Notes: a model not told the origin generated them from the letters alone. DNA of 64,000 nucleotides from Cryptomeria japonica (GCF_030272615.1 NW_026729323.1:1-64000); one strand, 5' to 3'; counted from the first letter of the stretch, positions 34,203 through 45,994 are shown. A program made the numbers and translations.

Positions 34203-36001
34203 GTGACCCAGGCCAAGTCCTCTGGTAGTTTCGAGAAGGTGCATATTGCCCCCATATCCTCATTCATACCCATTTTTTCTACAAGTGCCAATGTGATTCC
34301 CCATGCTGGGAGACGAACCCCTATTCTTGGTGCTTCTTCGCCCCCTTGTCGTATATCTCAAACAAGATCTAGCAATGATGCTATCATTCAAAGAAATACA
34401 AACAAACCAAAAAATGCAAATCCTAGACCGAAGGATGATTTGTTATATGTCTTCAAAGAAAAATTCACAAAGGGTTTGAGGGAACATTGCAAAAAGTATA
34501 ATTGGTTTGCTAAATGGTGTGGGAAAGGGGACTTAGTGGAATCTATTGTCCATTGGTTCGAAGATACTTATGTGGTTTAGGTAAGTATTACTATCCTCCC
34601 TAATGAATTTTTTTTTGTCGATTGTATAAGTAAAAACTTTAAAAATGGATTTGTTAACTACTAAAGTTGTATATTATCATAGCTATAATTTTAATTTCAT
34701 AGATTGGGAGCCAAACTTCTACCCTAGCACGTATAAGTTTCAGAAAATTTCAAAATGGGTTAGATTTAAATACATCCCAATAGAAATTATGCATGCCCAA
34801 ATCCTGATAAAAATCAAGGATAGCCTTGGGGGTTTAATTGGCCTTGAGAGGGACTGGTGTCATTATTTGGATATCAAAATGCTTATTAATTTGGACTCTC
34901 GCTCACTTCAGCTTTAACCAATCATCTTCACTACTGCTAATTGTAAATACCATTTAGAACCTAAAATTTATGAAGGTCTAGTATTGAACCACTTAGCCTT
35001 TAACTTATCACCCTCCTCTCTTGTAATTAAAACTCCCAATCCCTCACTAATAAAGCCCCTGAATTTGGCTAATTCAACTATAATGAGGTAGGGCTCTGAG
35101 GGGCGTTGGGTGTCCATCCAGGATGAACAAGGTGGCCTCTGTCCCAAACCTTCCCTCTTAAATTGAAGAAGGAGAATCAGTGTCGGATAAGGTACCTCTC
35201 TTTGCTTCCCCACTAGCACTTGATAAGCCCCCCCAAAAAAATGAGACTTTAATTTATGACAGTAATTGTCCTATTATGGGATATGCCCAGCCGAGTCTGG
35301 TTAATCCTTTGCATGATAATATTTCAACACCATCATCTCATAAGGAAGACCATAATCAGGAGTTGGACAGAACTGAGGAGGAGATTATGAGCGGTCTTAG
35401 TAAAATTTTAGAGACCAAGGTAGGGGAAGGTGGGAGCTAGGAGGCCTTTCCTAAGGACCCCACGAGGGCTATAGAGATAATCAATATTACTGAAAGGGTG
35501 GCTTGTGATGACGAGTTGGTAAATGGGCACCCGAAGGTGCTGGAGGGAAGAGATAACATGTCACCAAGTGACAAGGATGTGTCATTTGCAGAAAGGAAGG
35601 ATGATTCAATCAACCAAGCCTATAATGAAGTCATTAATGATCTTATGGATAGATTTATAGAGAAAATTGCAAATGAAGATGAATTAGCTCTCTAGAAACA
35701 AGCCTTAATTGTGGAGATTATGGAATTAAAAGATATGGTAGGGGAGGCTAGAAATCTGAATGAGCTAGGGGATGGGTTGGGCAGCGAAGATGAAGAGGTA
35801 GGGGAATTGAGGATGGAATTTTTGGAGATTGATCAGAAGGAGTGGGGCCTACAAATCCTAGATTGTGCTAGGCAATGTAAAAGAAGAGGCAGGAAATATT
35901 TATCAGAACTAACAAATATGGATGGGTTTGCAGAAGGCCAGGTAAAATTAACTTTAATGTTTGATACAGGGAAGGGGAAGTACCTTCCCAAGGAGCCATG
36001 A
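34203..36001 (+). pseudogene. LINE ORF1 (RNA-binding protein)
   Basis: Broken frames at 34203-34580, 34645-34917, 35180-35440, 35498-35695 and 35711-36001. The segment at 34690-34915 (WEPNFYPSTYKF, WVRFKYIPIEIMHAQIL, IGLERDW) resembles the DUF4283 domain of plant L1 ORF1, with the conserved W-P-F and WVR patterns. The later part is acidic (Glu/Asp-rich), as in ORF1 tails. The last frame ends in TGA at 35999-36001, overlapping the ATG of ORF2 as ATGA. ORF1 protein binds LINE RNA to form the transposition particle. Confidence 0.75.
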
Positions 36002-36960
36002 AACACCTCTCGTGGAATGTTAGGGGCATGAATGCCCCTAACAAGAAGCGGATCATAAAATGATGAATTACATCCACTAGTTATGAGATAGCTAAATTAC
36101 AAGAAACCAAGTTGAACTCAGATGATATTGCAAACTTTAAGAAAAAATTAGGCATTAGGGAGGTGGTAGGAAATCTGGCTAGTAGAGCCTTAGGCAGCTT
36201 GGTGATTATATAAGATCTTAGAATGGTCTCATTTGAGATGGTTAATAGCCAGGTACATTGGATAAGTGGTTGGGTTAAAAGTATTAAAAACAACTTTCGG
36301 TTCATGCTTATAAATGTAGATGGTCCAACACAAAATAAGGATAAGAGAAGGAAAAGGAGGGACCTAGATCTATTTCTAAAAACTATCCCAAACAAGGCTT
36401 GTATCATTGGGGGGGACTTTAATGCCATCTTGGACCTAAAAGAGAAATGTCGGGGATTTAGATTAAGAACACAATCAGAGAAGGATTTTAATGATTGGGC
36501 ACAAAGAACTAGTCTTATGGAGATTAAGATAGTAAAGAAAACTTACACCTAGAATAATAGATGGTTAGGCTTTAGCTTCATAGCAGAAAAATTGGATAGA
36601 TTTTTTATCTAGGGAAGGTTGATCGACTTCCCTAATTCACGTAAGGTAAAAGTCCTTACCATCTCTGGCTCTAATCATTATCCTATTCAGTTATCAATTA
36701 TAGAGGAATTCAAACCTAGAAGATGTCCTTTCAAATTTGAATTGATGTGGTTGAAAGAGGACAAGGTCTTGGGAGTGATTGACCAATGGTGGAAAGAGTC
36801 AGAGTCCATAGGGTCTAGACTTTTTAATGTTGTTAGCAAGATGAAGGTGGTTAAGAATAATTTGTTGAGGTGGAATAATAAGAACTTTGGTAATATTTTT
36901 AAAATAAAAGCTAGATTAGAGGGCAAGATCAGTGCACTCAATAGGATAGTTATGGATAAA
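35998..36960 (+). pseudogene. LINE ORF2, endonuclease part
   Basis: ATG 35998 starts MKHLSWNVRGMN, the hallmark N-terminus of the apurinic-type endonuclease. Other motifs are QETK (about 36095), IIGGDFNAIL (about 36400-36430) and SNHYPIQL (about 36670-36693), covering the catalytic Asn, Glu, Asp and His. The enzyme nicks target DNA to prime reverse transcription. Stops occur at about 36060, 36211, 36550 and 36610. Confidence 0.88.
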
Positions 36961-39000
36961 TGAATGGATTAGACTCTTTTCATGGAAGAAAAAGGGTTAG
37001 TAGTGAATTATGAGGATATACTAGCTAAGGAGGAAGTTTTTTGGCACCAAAAGTCTAGAGAGCTATGGTTAAGTGATGGAGATAGGAATTCTAAGTTTTT
37101 TCACAATAGCACTAAATAGAGGAGGTCACTAAAAAAAATAACCAAAATTAGATTGGGTGACGGCTATTATACAGAGGACCCTAACCTAATTGTAGTAGAG
37201 ACAGTCAAGTATTTTGAGAATATCATAAATAATTGGGAAGGCTCTAACCTAAGCTCCTGAGATACTATCCTGGATAGCATCTAAAAAATTATTACTAATG
37301 CACAGAACAAGAGTCTAAGTGCTATTTTTATCAAAGAATAAGTGGAAGTAGCCCTTAGTCAGATGAACCCTGACAAGGCTCCTAAGCCTGATGGCTTCCC
37401 AACTGCCTTTTTTCAAAAGTGTTGGCATTTTATTGGGGATGATGTAACGAGGGCACTGGAGGGAGCCAGAAACTTTGGTAAGGTGCTCAAGGAAATCAGT
37501 AACACTTTTATTATCCTTATTCCTAAGAAGGAAAAGGTAGAGAAATTTGACGATTTGAGACCAATATCTTTTTGCAATACTATTTACAAATTTCTCTCCA
37601 AAACTATTGCCAATAGACTGCAAAAATTGCTCCCTCTCCTTATAAGTGAAGATTGAATGGGTTTTGTCCAAGGCAGGTCTATTTTTTATGGTATTATCCT
37701 TGCCCAACGGGCCATTTATTCCATCCAATAAAATAAGGAATTAAGTATGCTTATCAAGCTAGATATTATGAAAGCTTATGATAAAGTGTACTAGCATTTC
37801 CTTTGTAAATCTCTCAAAGCCTTTGGTTTTGCGAAATCATGGATAAACCTTATTTATGAATGCATTTCCTCCGCTAGAATGTCCTGAGGGCTTGTTTGGA
37901 AATTCAAGGGGGTTAAGGCAAAGGGATCCTATTTCTCCCTTCAGCTTTATCATTTTGGCAGAATCTATGGGCAGGTCAATTTCAAGAGCTAGAGAGAGGG
38001 GGTCGTTGACAAGAATTAGAATAACTAGGGGGGTAGCTCCCATCACTCATCATTATTTTGTTGATGATACTATGTTATATGGCCTAGGCAAGAGACATAA
38101 GGTATGCTTGTTCAAGGTTATTCTTGATTCCTATGCCAAGGCTTCAAGGTAGGAAATTAACACCGAAAAATCTAAAATCTTCTTTTTTAACACTGATAAA
38201 AATGAAGAATATGTAATCTGCAATATTTTGAATTTTAGGGCAGGGGAATTACCATGTAAATACCTTGGCTTACCCTTAGAAATATTTTGTAGATCTTCTA
38301 AACATTGGGATCATATTATCAACAAAATAAAGCCCAAAGTGGAATCCTAGAAAGGAAAATGGCTCTTCTCCATAGGTAGAGCTACCATGATAAAATCACT
38401 CCTCTCTTCCATGCCAATTTATCAACTATCTTGTATTGACCTCCTGACAGCCAAAAATGAGGAGCTAAACAAACTCCTAAGAAATTTCTTCTGGCAAGGG
38501 TTAGGAGACAAAAAGAAATAAGCATTAATGGCTTGGGATAAAGTTTACAAGCCTAAGGAGAGTGATGGGGTTGGAATTAAGAACATGAGAGATAAAAGTA
38601 AGGCCTTAGGAGCAAAATTAGTGTGGAGTATGCATAAATCCCCTCACCTTAAATGGGCTAGAATCCTACATCATAAATGTTTGAATAGCATCAACCTTTC
38701 AAGAGCATCTTTAGAACGACTAACCCCCCAAGAGGGTCACGCATTTTGAACTTCATGATTGATTGCAGAAGTATTATTTTGGAAAACCTCACATGGAATC
38801 TAGGAGAGGGCGGCTAGGCCATGTTCTGGTCAGACTCATGGGGTGGCTATCTGATAATCAACAAGATGGCTAATTTCAAAAATGCACAAACCATCCTGGA
38901 AGATAGATGGGGAAAACATTTCAAGAATTTTTTTCAAGTAGAAGATGGAAGCATTAAAAAAAAGTGGAGATGGAAATCTTTGGATAACATAGATATTCTT
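36961..39000 (+). pseudogene. LINE ORF2, reverse transcriptase part
   Basis: Includes [13 protein letters not shown] (about 37066-37105), the finger region (MNPDKAPKPDGFPTAFFQ, 37360-37415), LIPK and LRPISFCN (37525-37580), GFVQGRSI (about 37660) and palm motif A LDIMKAYDKVY (about 37762-37795) with its catalytic Asp. The catalytic box is YFVDDTMLYG near 38053-38085. The usual FADD is FVDD here. Several stops and frameshifts lie between these motifs. Confidence 0.9.
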
Positions 39001-40180
39001 ACTTGAGAAAAACACGTGTTGATTTGAATCCTAGAATCGAGAATCATATCTTTCCAGCTCAGCCATGATAAACTAGTGTGGGATGGATCCAAATTTGGAA
39101 GCTATAACACCAAGGAAGGCTTTAAACTTCTGGCTGAAAAACAACTAAGTCCAAAATGTGACATTCCATTAAAGTTATGTTGGGATAAAAATTGCCTCCC
39201 AAAGGCAGGTATGTTCTCATGGTTATCCCTATAGAATAGGGTCCTTACAGTTGGTATGTTTAAGAAGTGGGGTTATGAAGGCCCAAGTAGATGCCCTCTT
39301 TGTGAGAAGGAGGAGGAAAATATGGATCACTTATTATTATCCTGTTATTTCTCACTTCAATGCTGGAATTGGCTCCATAATAAATTGGGATGGGGTTTAG
39401 CAATACTAAGCTATGTTTTGAACATGTTTCAAGCTTGTCCTATAAGAAACATGAAGTGCTTGTATGGAATTTTATGGATCATTTCTCCATATATTGTTAT
39501 CTAGGAAATTTAGAAAGAGATAAATAGGAGAGTCTTCAAAAAACAAAAGTTGGGATGGGAACAACTTACTAACAAAATAGAAGGTGTTCTTATTGAAATT
39601 TTCAATAACAAAATAATGAAGGGTCACCATGGGGAGGCAAATAAGTCCTTATAGGATGAGAAGATTAGGGGACACTGGAATAGCTTGAAGATTCCCTCTT
39701 ACATTGGACCAGGGCCCAAGCTAGGTAAAGGTAAAAGGGAAACTTGTGTTTGGAAACTACCTAAGATGGGCTGGTTTAAGCTAAACATTGATGGAGCCTC
39801 CATAGGTAATCTAGGACAGGCTGGCATTAGATGCTACCTTCACAACTGAGATGGGACAGAGGTGGCACAAAGAGATAAACCAGTAGGCATTGAAACTAAA
39901 AATAGGGCATAATTCATGGTGCTAATCGAAGGGCTCAAAATGTACAGGGCATTAGGAGTGGATAAATTGGTTGTCAAAGGGGACTCGGCCATTATAATCA
40001 ATGCTATGAGAATAGGATCCATTCTAAACTGGAGGCTAGATGTGTTTCTCAACAGAGCTTTAAACTTGAGCAAGGCCTTCAAGAAGATCATATTTAATCA
40101 CATCTTCCACGATGGTAATTCTAAGGCTGATGAATTAGCTAATATGGGGACAGATGGGAAATACATAGACTATCAGTAAC
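39001..40180 (+). pseudogene. LINE ORF2, zinc-binding and RNase H end
   Basis: A zf-RVT-like region lies at about 39165-39400 (KAGMFSWLSL, CPLCEKEEENMDHLLLSC with Cys and His ligands). A plant-type RNase H domain follows at about 39765-40160, with catalytic Asp in LNIDGAS, Asp in VVKGDSAIII, and a late Asp in HDGNSKADELANMGT. A C-terminal RNase H is found in a subset of plant L1 elements. Stops at about 39849 and 39909 break the domain. Confidence 0.88.
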
Positions 40181-40389
40181 ATCATGTATATAGCCTAAAA
40201 AATTATACGATCATACCTCTCTCTTGCTCCTCGATCTATAAATGGATGGCAAATAAGAGGCTTGCAAGGTGGACATAGATTATATCTCATTACCTTACGT
40301 TAATGACACCTTTACACTCCTCCCATTTTTTCTAAAGAGAAAATATTCATTATGTTGATATATAGAAGAACTTTATATATTCCTTCTTT
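40181..40389. other. Probable LINE 3' untranslated region
   Basis: Non-coding sequence directly after the RNase H stop, merging into AT microsatellite; no poly(A) tail seen. Confidence 0.4.
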
Positions 40390-40764
40390 TTCTCATCTCA
40401 GTGCTTCTTAGACACATAAAAATATAAATATAAACATATTCATATATATATATAGGTATATATATATAAAATATAGATATAGAGATATATGCATATATAT
40501 ACAATATAGATATAAACATATAATTATAAGATGCATATTTATGTATACATATATTGAAATATATATATATAGAAATTAAATGTTGCATATGTTGATATAT
40601 ATTTGTATATATATAAATAGGTGTGTATATATATACTGAACACATATACATATATATAGAGACACACACACACACAGATATATATATATATATAGTGGTA
40701 TATAATTCTCATATCACTTGTTCTTAGACATATAAAAATAGAAATATAAACATATTCATATATA

Positions 40765-40854
<90 letters not shown>

Positions 40855-41210
40855 CAAAGATATATGCATATATATATATATATATATACAATATAGATAT
40901 ATACATATAATTATAAGATGCATATTTATGTATACATATATATATATATAGAAATTAAATGTTACACATCTTGACATATATTTGTATATATATAAATAGG
41001 TGTATATATATATACTATACACATATAGATATATATATAGATATATGCACACACACACATATATATCTAATTATATATATGTATAAAAATATATATAGTG
41101 GTATATAATCATACATATATATGCTTATAGGTATATATATATTCTTATCGATTTGTTTGTGCATGTGTATAAACATCCATACATTCATATATATATATTA
41201 ATCTATAAGG
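40390..41210. repeat. AT-rich microsatellite block with an internal duplication
   Basis: Dominated by (TA)n, with short (CA)n runs. An approximately 320-base unit occurs twice: from about 40403 (TTCTTAGACACATAAAA) and from about 40722 (TTCTTAGACATATAAAA). Both units continue through the same landmarks (ATAATTATAAGATGCATATTTATG, AGAAATTAAATGTT, AAATAGGTGT). The second copy has gained a (TA) run of about 90 bases at 40770-40845. Confidence 0.9.
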
Positions 41211-41592
41211 TGTCTTGTATATCCTTCTCTTCTACTCAAATTAAAACCTCTATTTTGGTGGCATATACAAAGATGTTGATGTGACCTTCCTTGTCATGCA
41301 CGCTAGCTATGACTAGTATGTAGAGAGCTCAATTAACATCAACGGTATTGATTACCTTGATCTTGGAGATCAACTTTCACCATTTTCTTTGCATCCTAAC
41401 CCTTCATTCCTCCCCCTTTGACACTCATAAGTCATCAAACTGGTCCTTTTTTGAGATAGCTGAGTTGTATTTTACGATGCCTTTCATAGCACAATTAATA
41501 TAGTAATGGCTTCATTTATCCTCCTCTATAAAGAAGCCTATTATCTCAGTATAATCGAGGTTTTCTAGTGATCTAAGTGAGTTGATCTCATT
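41211..41592. other. Unassigned DNA before the 199-codon ORF
   Basis: No coding frame. CT-rich in parts (near 41400-41430 and 41500). Could hold the promoter of the following ORF; no clear TATA box position can be argued. Confidence 0.4.
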
Positions 41593-42192
41593 ATGGATAC
41601 ACCATTGAAGCTAGTGGGGCTTAAGCGACAAATTGCATTTATAGGGCACATCAAAGAAGATAGATTGAAAGGCATTCTTGTCTTCCCAAATGTCCTAGTT
41701 GTTCGGGCTGTCAAGAAAATATTAGTGGAAGAGTATATTAAGAATGATGACCGCACTAGGGCTAATTCTGATATAGCTGCAATGTTTCTAGTGGTGGCCA
41801 TCCACTTGGAGAGGGATAGGGATGTGGTTGTGAAATTATACAAAAGTGTCTTTAAGAAGGAACTGTTGGGTGAACTAGATAGGGTTTTCATCAATATGGA
41901 TGAGGATTTAATTGTTCCCAAGCCTTGCAACTATGACAGACTCATATGGAAAAACAAACCAGTGCCAATATTTCCAATCTTGGAAATAGAAGATGATGCA
42001 GCCTTTGCGGCCTATAATTCAATAAGGCAGAGGAAATTTTTCCTTCTTGTGTGGCTTCTACATGTTAAAAAAATGCCTTGTAATAGATGGTTGGCTAACT
42101 ATCTCGAGGCAGAAGACACTGAAGTAGTCCCCAATGATATGGAGATCCCCTCCGACCCTCCCTCTAGTCCAAGTGAACATCTTGTTAGTTAA
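41593..42192 (+). CDS. Unassigned 199-residue protein
   Basis: A clean frame from ATG 41593 to TAA 42190. The protein is soluble-looking, without signal peptide or membrane segment. It has an early hydrophobic/basic part (LVGLKRQIAFIGHIKEDRLK), a helical-looking middle (AAMFLVVAIHLERDRDVVVKLY), an acidic patch (ILEIEDDAAFAAYNSIRQRK) and a Pro/Ser-rich tail ending SSPSEHLVS. It lies between two microsatellite blocks with no neighbouring genes. Length, a steady codon pattern and absence of stops favour real or recently real coding. It could also be a well-preserved transposon-encoded ORF. No family recognised. Confidence 0.45.
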   Translation: MDTPLKLVGLKRQIAFIGHIKEDRLKGILVFPNVLVVRAVKKILVEEYIKNDDRTRANSDIAAMFLVVAIHLERDRDVVVKLYKSVFKKELLGELDRVFINMDEDLIVPKPCNYDRLIWKNKPVPIFPILEIEDDAAFAAYNSIRQRKFFLLVWLLHVKKMPCNRWLANYLEAEDTEVVPNDMEIPSDPPSSPSEHLVS

Positions 42193-42700
42193 AGGATGGT
42201 GGCAAGTAAGGTTCGGTTGAGAAGGAGTTGGGCTCATCCTAAGTCCTAGGACTTGATCCCTATCTACAGGATAGTTTTTATGTTTTCTTTTTGGTTTACT
42301 TTATCGTCTCTCGTGGCTACGACTAGTTTCCTTTGATACTTAATGGTTTCTTATACTTTTAGTTTTGATATAAGTAATATAGACATTTGGATGTTAAGGT
42401 TAATATTATATTTATCTTATCTATGTTATTAAGTTGTTTTGTATCCAGCTTTTTGTTTTTCTCACATAAAATTTATTTAATTGTCTCCTCTTATTTGGAT
42501 GCATTCTCAGAATTCTACATGATAAAGATTTGGCTGATTTAATAGGCCTTGCTTATGGGTTTAAGCGGATAATTTTATGAATATACAGATCCATACAATT
42601 ATTACCAAAATGTGATTTATTCATCCTCTCGATGCTCACTCTAGAGCAATCCCCCACTTGCTTATCTCTGCTCTATGTCAAAATTCTTTTCCTTTTTATT
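42193..42700. other. Unassigned DNA
   Basis: T-rich, no coding frame, no recognisable element; may include the 3' flank of the preceding ORF. Confidence 0.4.
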
Positions 42701-42711
42701 TATGTACAGAT

Positions 42712-42877
42712 ACATACATATATGTGTGTGTGTGTGTGTGTGTAGATATATATACATATGTATATATATTTATATGTATATATATACATATATATACATG
42801 TATATATATGTATATATATGTATGTATATATGTATGCATATGTATATGTACATACATATACATACATATACATATAT

Positions 42878-42912
<35 letters not shown>

Positions 42913-43183
42913 CTAGATATGTATATATATAAATACATATACATATGCATACATATATACATACATATATATACATATATATACATGTATATATATGTAT
43001 ATATATACATATAAATATATATACATATACATGTATATATATGTATATATATACATATAAATATATATACATATACATGTATATATATGTATATATATAC
43101 ATATATACTATAAATATATATACATATACATGTATATATATGTATATATATACATATATACATATACATGTATATATATATAC

Positions 43184-43232
<49 letters not shown>

Positions 43233-43311
43233 CATATATATATATACATATATATATATATACATATATATATATACATATATATATATACATACATATA
43301 TATATGTATAT

Positions 43312-43371
<60 letters not shown>

Positions 43372-43375
43372 GTAG
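42712..43375. repeat. Compound microsatellite (TG)n-(TA/CATA)n-(CA)n
   Basis: A (TG) run at about 42724-42744 is followed by about 570 bases of TA, CATA, GTATA and related units. A (CA) run at about 43316-43362 closes the block. Since TG and CA are complementary, the two ends form an imperfect inverted repeat. Apparent long open frames here on both strands (Tyr/Ile repeats) are artefacts. Confidence 0.95.
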
Positions 43376-44399
43376 GTGGGGATTGTCACTACTTTTACAA
43401 ATTCTCAGAGACTGGATTGAGAGACATGAGATTGGGATTAATTTTAAAGAACAAGAAGAAATTTGTAGTTTGTTGATAATCCTTATGAAGGTAGCCCTTG
43501 GGTTTATAATTAGACATCTCTATCTTCCCTCTTGTATTCTCCATCTCACGATGAATTTCTAGCTAATTTTGAAAAATAAATATTATAATTATCGGACCTA
43601 CTTACTATTATGACTTGGTTCTCTTAAGAACCAGGGTAACCCTGGTATAAGGTTGAACAAGTGTTTTAAAATATTCTTGATGATTCACACAGGTTGGTAC
43701 TCTGGGACTTAGACCCTTCACACACATAGTCTTTGAAAAGGATCTGGAGGTCATCCTTTGTGGAAATAAAATGAAATCTCCTGTTAACGGAAACTAAATA
43801 GGATTGAAACTTGTTGTGGATGAGTGATATGGTATTTCATCTCTTTAGGGACAATAGATTATCCTTTCTTTTCAGCCCCTTCCTATGTTAATATTCTGTT
43901 TGACTTAATGATATAGAAGGTGTTATCTTGGAACTAATGATTTACAAGGATTTATTAATGATCTATTTGACAATCACGACAGGGTCACTTCTCACAATTC
44001 TATTGTAACCTAGGTAATCTTTCATCTTGTAGTCAACACTAAAAGGATTTCTTTGTTGTCTCAATATAAAAGATGTCATGGTTGTAATAGTAGTAGGGGA
44101 AAGTGTTACGCAAACCATGTTATATGAGAATGGTATATTTTTACATATTTGGGCTAACAAATCATGAAGTGGTGTGATTTAGGGATATGTTGAGATTATT
44201 TTGCAGGTGATAGAGCTAGCAGAAAGTCTAGGAGTCAAGATAAATGAGGAAAGACACTAGCGAGATTGAAGGCAGAATGATGAAAGGAGCATTCCCATGA
44301 TGGGATACTTACACTTAAAAAAATAGATGAGAAAAACATCTGGACCTGTATGAGTATGCTTAATCCAGAAAGAAAGATCCATTATCTAACTGGACTTAA
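43376..44399. other. Unassigned DNA, possibly a 5'-truncated LINE body
   Basis: No coding motif is recognised. The following 70 bases look like a LINE 3' end, so part of this kilobase may be LINE 3' sequence, but no RT or RNase H motif could be seen. Confidence 0.35.
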
Positions 44400-44470
44400 T
44401 GGAGAATGCAATCTTGTTTATAAAATAATAAAATATTTTGACTTCGGCCTTTTATCGATCAAAAAAAAAA
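44400..44470 (+). mobile_element. LINE-like 3' end with A-tail
   Basis: TTCGGCCTTTTATCGATC followed by a run of ten A at 44461-44470. Plant L1 copies often end in a short TTTATCGATC-like phrase plus poly(A). No target duplication was identified. Confidence 0.45.
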
Positions 44471-44689
44471 TTATTAAATAAATAATTAAGAATAGTAAGA
44501 TATTTCAATTTTTAATCAATAACTAATTATTAAAGTCAAATGATTTATTATGTATATTGGGCAATCAAGAAACACACCATTTCCTCACCTCACCATTGTG
44601 CTCAACCAATTGAACTAAAACACGTTAACAAAAAATATTAAAAAGCTGACATAGCTCTTTAGTGAATAAACTACCTTATATATAAATAC

Positions 44690-44812
44690 ACACATACACA
44701 CACAATATATATATATATACATATATACATATATATACATATATATATATATATATGTATATATGTATATATATATGTATATATGTACATATATACCTAT
44801 ATATGTATATTT
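44690..44812. repeat. (TA)n/(CATA)n microsatellite
   Basis: Starts with (CA)-rich units near 44690, then TATA/TACATA units, then GTATA units to 44812; roughly symmetric. It directly borders the plastid-derived block. Confidence 0.9.
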
Positions 44813-44832
44813 GAGAATATCTATTTACCCGA

Positions 44833-45062
44833 ATTTAGTGTACTCGCCTTTCTACTTCCCGTAAGCGAGCCTGAGCTTGCTCAAGTTCATTAGCAGCTCC
44901 TTTACATAGTTCTTCAGAACTCTGAATAGTACTTGATATTTTATGTTTACGGTTATCTAATCTATTACTTAATGAAAGTAGATTATCTATTCATAAGTTG
45001 AACGAATGAATAATCTCTTCCCAAACTGAACACAAACCTTTCGATTCATTCAGCTCTCTACC
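44833..45062 (-). pseudogene. atpF: atpF fragment (plastid ATP synthase subunit b)
   Basis: On the minus strand the segment reads [20 protein letters not shown], then [19 protein letters not shown], matching the helical stalk region of plastid AtpF just after its membrane segment. A stop follows where the family has a short charged segment, then IRVN. AtpF forms the peripheral stalk of the chloroplast ATP synthase. The membrane N-terminus and the C-terminal half are absent. Translation upstream of 45000 fades within about 20 codons. Confidence 0.7.
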
Positions 45063-45659
45063 TTTTTTTTTATCGAGTCTACCATTTTCATTCATATTAT
45101 GTATAAAAATAAGATCAATCTATCAAAGACCAAAATCTACGAAGGGCTCTTTTGCCAAAAGGGATTTTTTATTATCAACAAAGTTGTTTTTTTTTTTCTT
45201 CTTTTTTTCTTTTCATTCATATTTCCTATTTACTTTTTCTTGAATAAATTCGCTTTTGTGTAGGTCATTGGTTTCGCATTTAAACCCAAAAAATTGGATG
45301 GGAGATTAGGAATATTTTTCAGTAGATAGATTGAATAATTCCATTGATATGAATTTTATATATCGGATCAACCTCCAACTATGCCTTTGAACCCTTCTCA
45401 TATTGAAATTGATCACATGAAAGAAAGAGATCAAGAAATGGAAAACTACTGATATCTTCTACAATCTTTGCTTGATTGTCAATATGATACCAAGGGTATA
45501 TTTGAAGTATACTAAGTATAGCTAGCCTGCTTCTAACATTTCAATATAATTTTGCCTAACATTAAAAGAGAGCAGGATAGAACCATCCTACTAGCTGCCA
45601 GTTACTCCAGCTCTGTTTGATCAACTTAATTCAAATTTTATTTTTTTCACTAAACAGAA
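45063..45659. other. Unassigned, probably plastid intergenic
   Basis: Long T runs (45180-45215) and no recognised gene. Placed within plastid-derived pieces, so likely intergenic plastid sequence, but not proven. Confidence 0.35.
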
Positions 45660-45866
45660 ATGAGCGAATCTCGCATATTTCAATTTAATAATAGCTTCCG
45701 GAAGGAACCCTGTCTCTATATTGCAACAATTGGATATGTGGATCATGGGGAAATTAATTTCATTTGAGCATTAATAATTGTAATGGCTCTCACTTCCACA
45801 GGTTACTTTATCACTCGAATACATGCATATCGTTTTAAGAAGATTAAGGAGTATCATTCATTATAA
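45660..45866 (+). pseudogene. Possible tufA relic (plastid elongation factor Tu N-terminus)
   Basis: From ATG 45660 the frame reads FRKEPCLYIATIGYVDHGEI and, after one TGA, ALIIVMALTSTG. This parallels the EF-Tu start, where P-VNIGTIGHVDHGK is followed by a helix ending in an AL-TG pattern. The P-loop Lys is replaced (GEI for GKT), so GTP binding would be lost. After about 40 codons the similarity stops. tufA moved to the nucleus in land plants, but relics are reported in some gymnosperm plastomes. The match is short, so this is a suggestion. Confidence 0.5.
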
Positions 45867-45994
45867 ATACAACTCATTGAAAATATTATACTTTTTCTTT
45901 TTCTATTTTGTTTTTATGTTATTTATATTGTGTATTTATAATACTATATGAACTTAATGACTTCTGTAGATAGCACTTTGAAGTGTCAATGACT

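Larger units (their letters stand above)
34203..40180 (+). mobile_element. L1-type LINE, decayed
   Basis: A plant non-LTR retrotransposon about 6 kb long. ORF1 pieces (34203-36001) are followed by an ORF2 with endonuclease, reverse transcriptase, zinc-binding region and C-terminal RNase H (35998-40180). This order matches plant L1 elements. Both ORFs carry many stops and a few frameshifts, so it is inactive. No clear poly(A) tail follows; the sequence runs into AT microsatellites from about 40390. No target duplication was found because neither end is certain. Confidence 0.9.

Noticed and set aside
42658-43562. Several long ORFs rich in Tyr and Ile on both strands
   Set aside because: They are translations of TA/CATA microsatellites; the same is true at 40373-41058 and 59466-60213.
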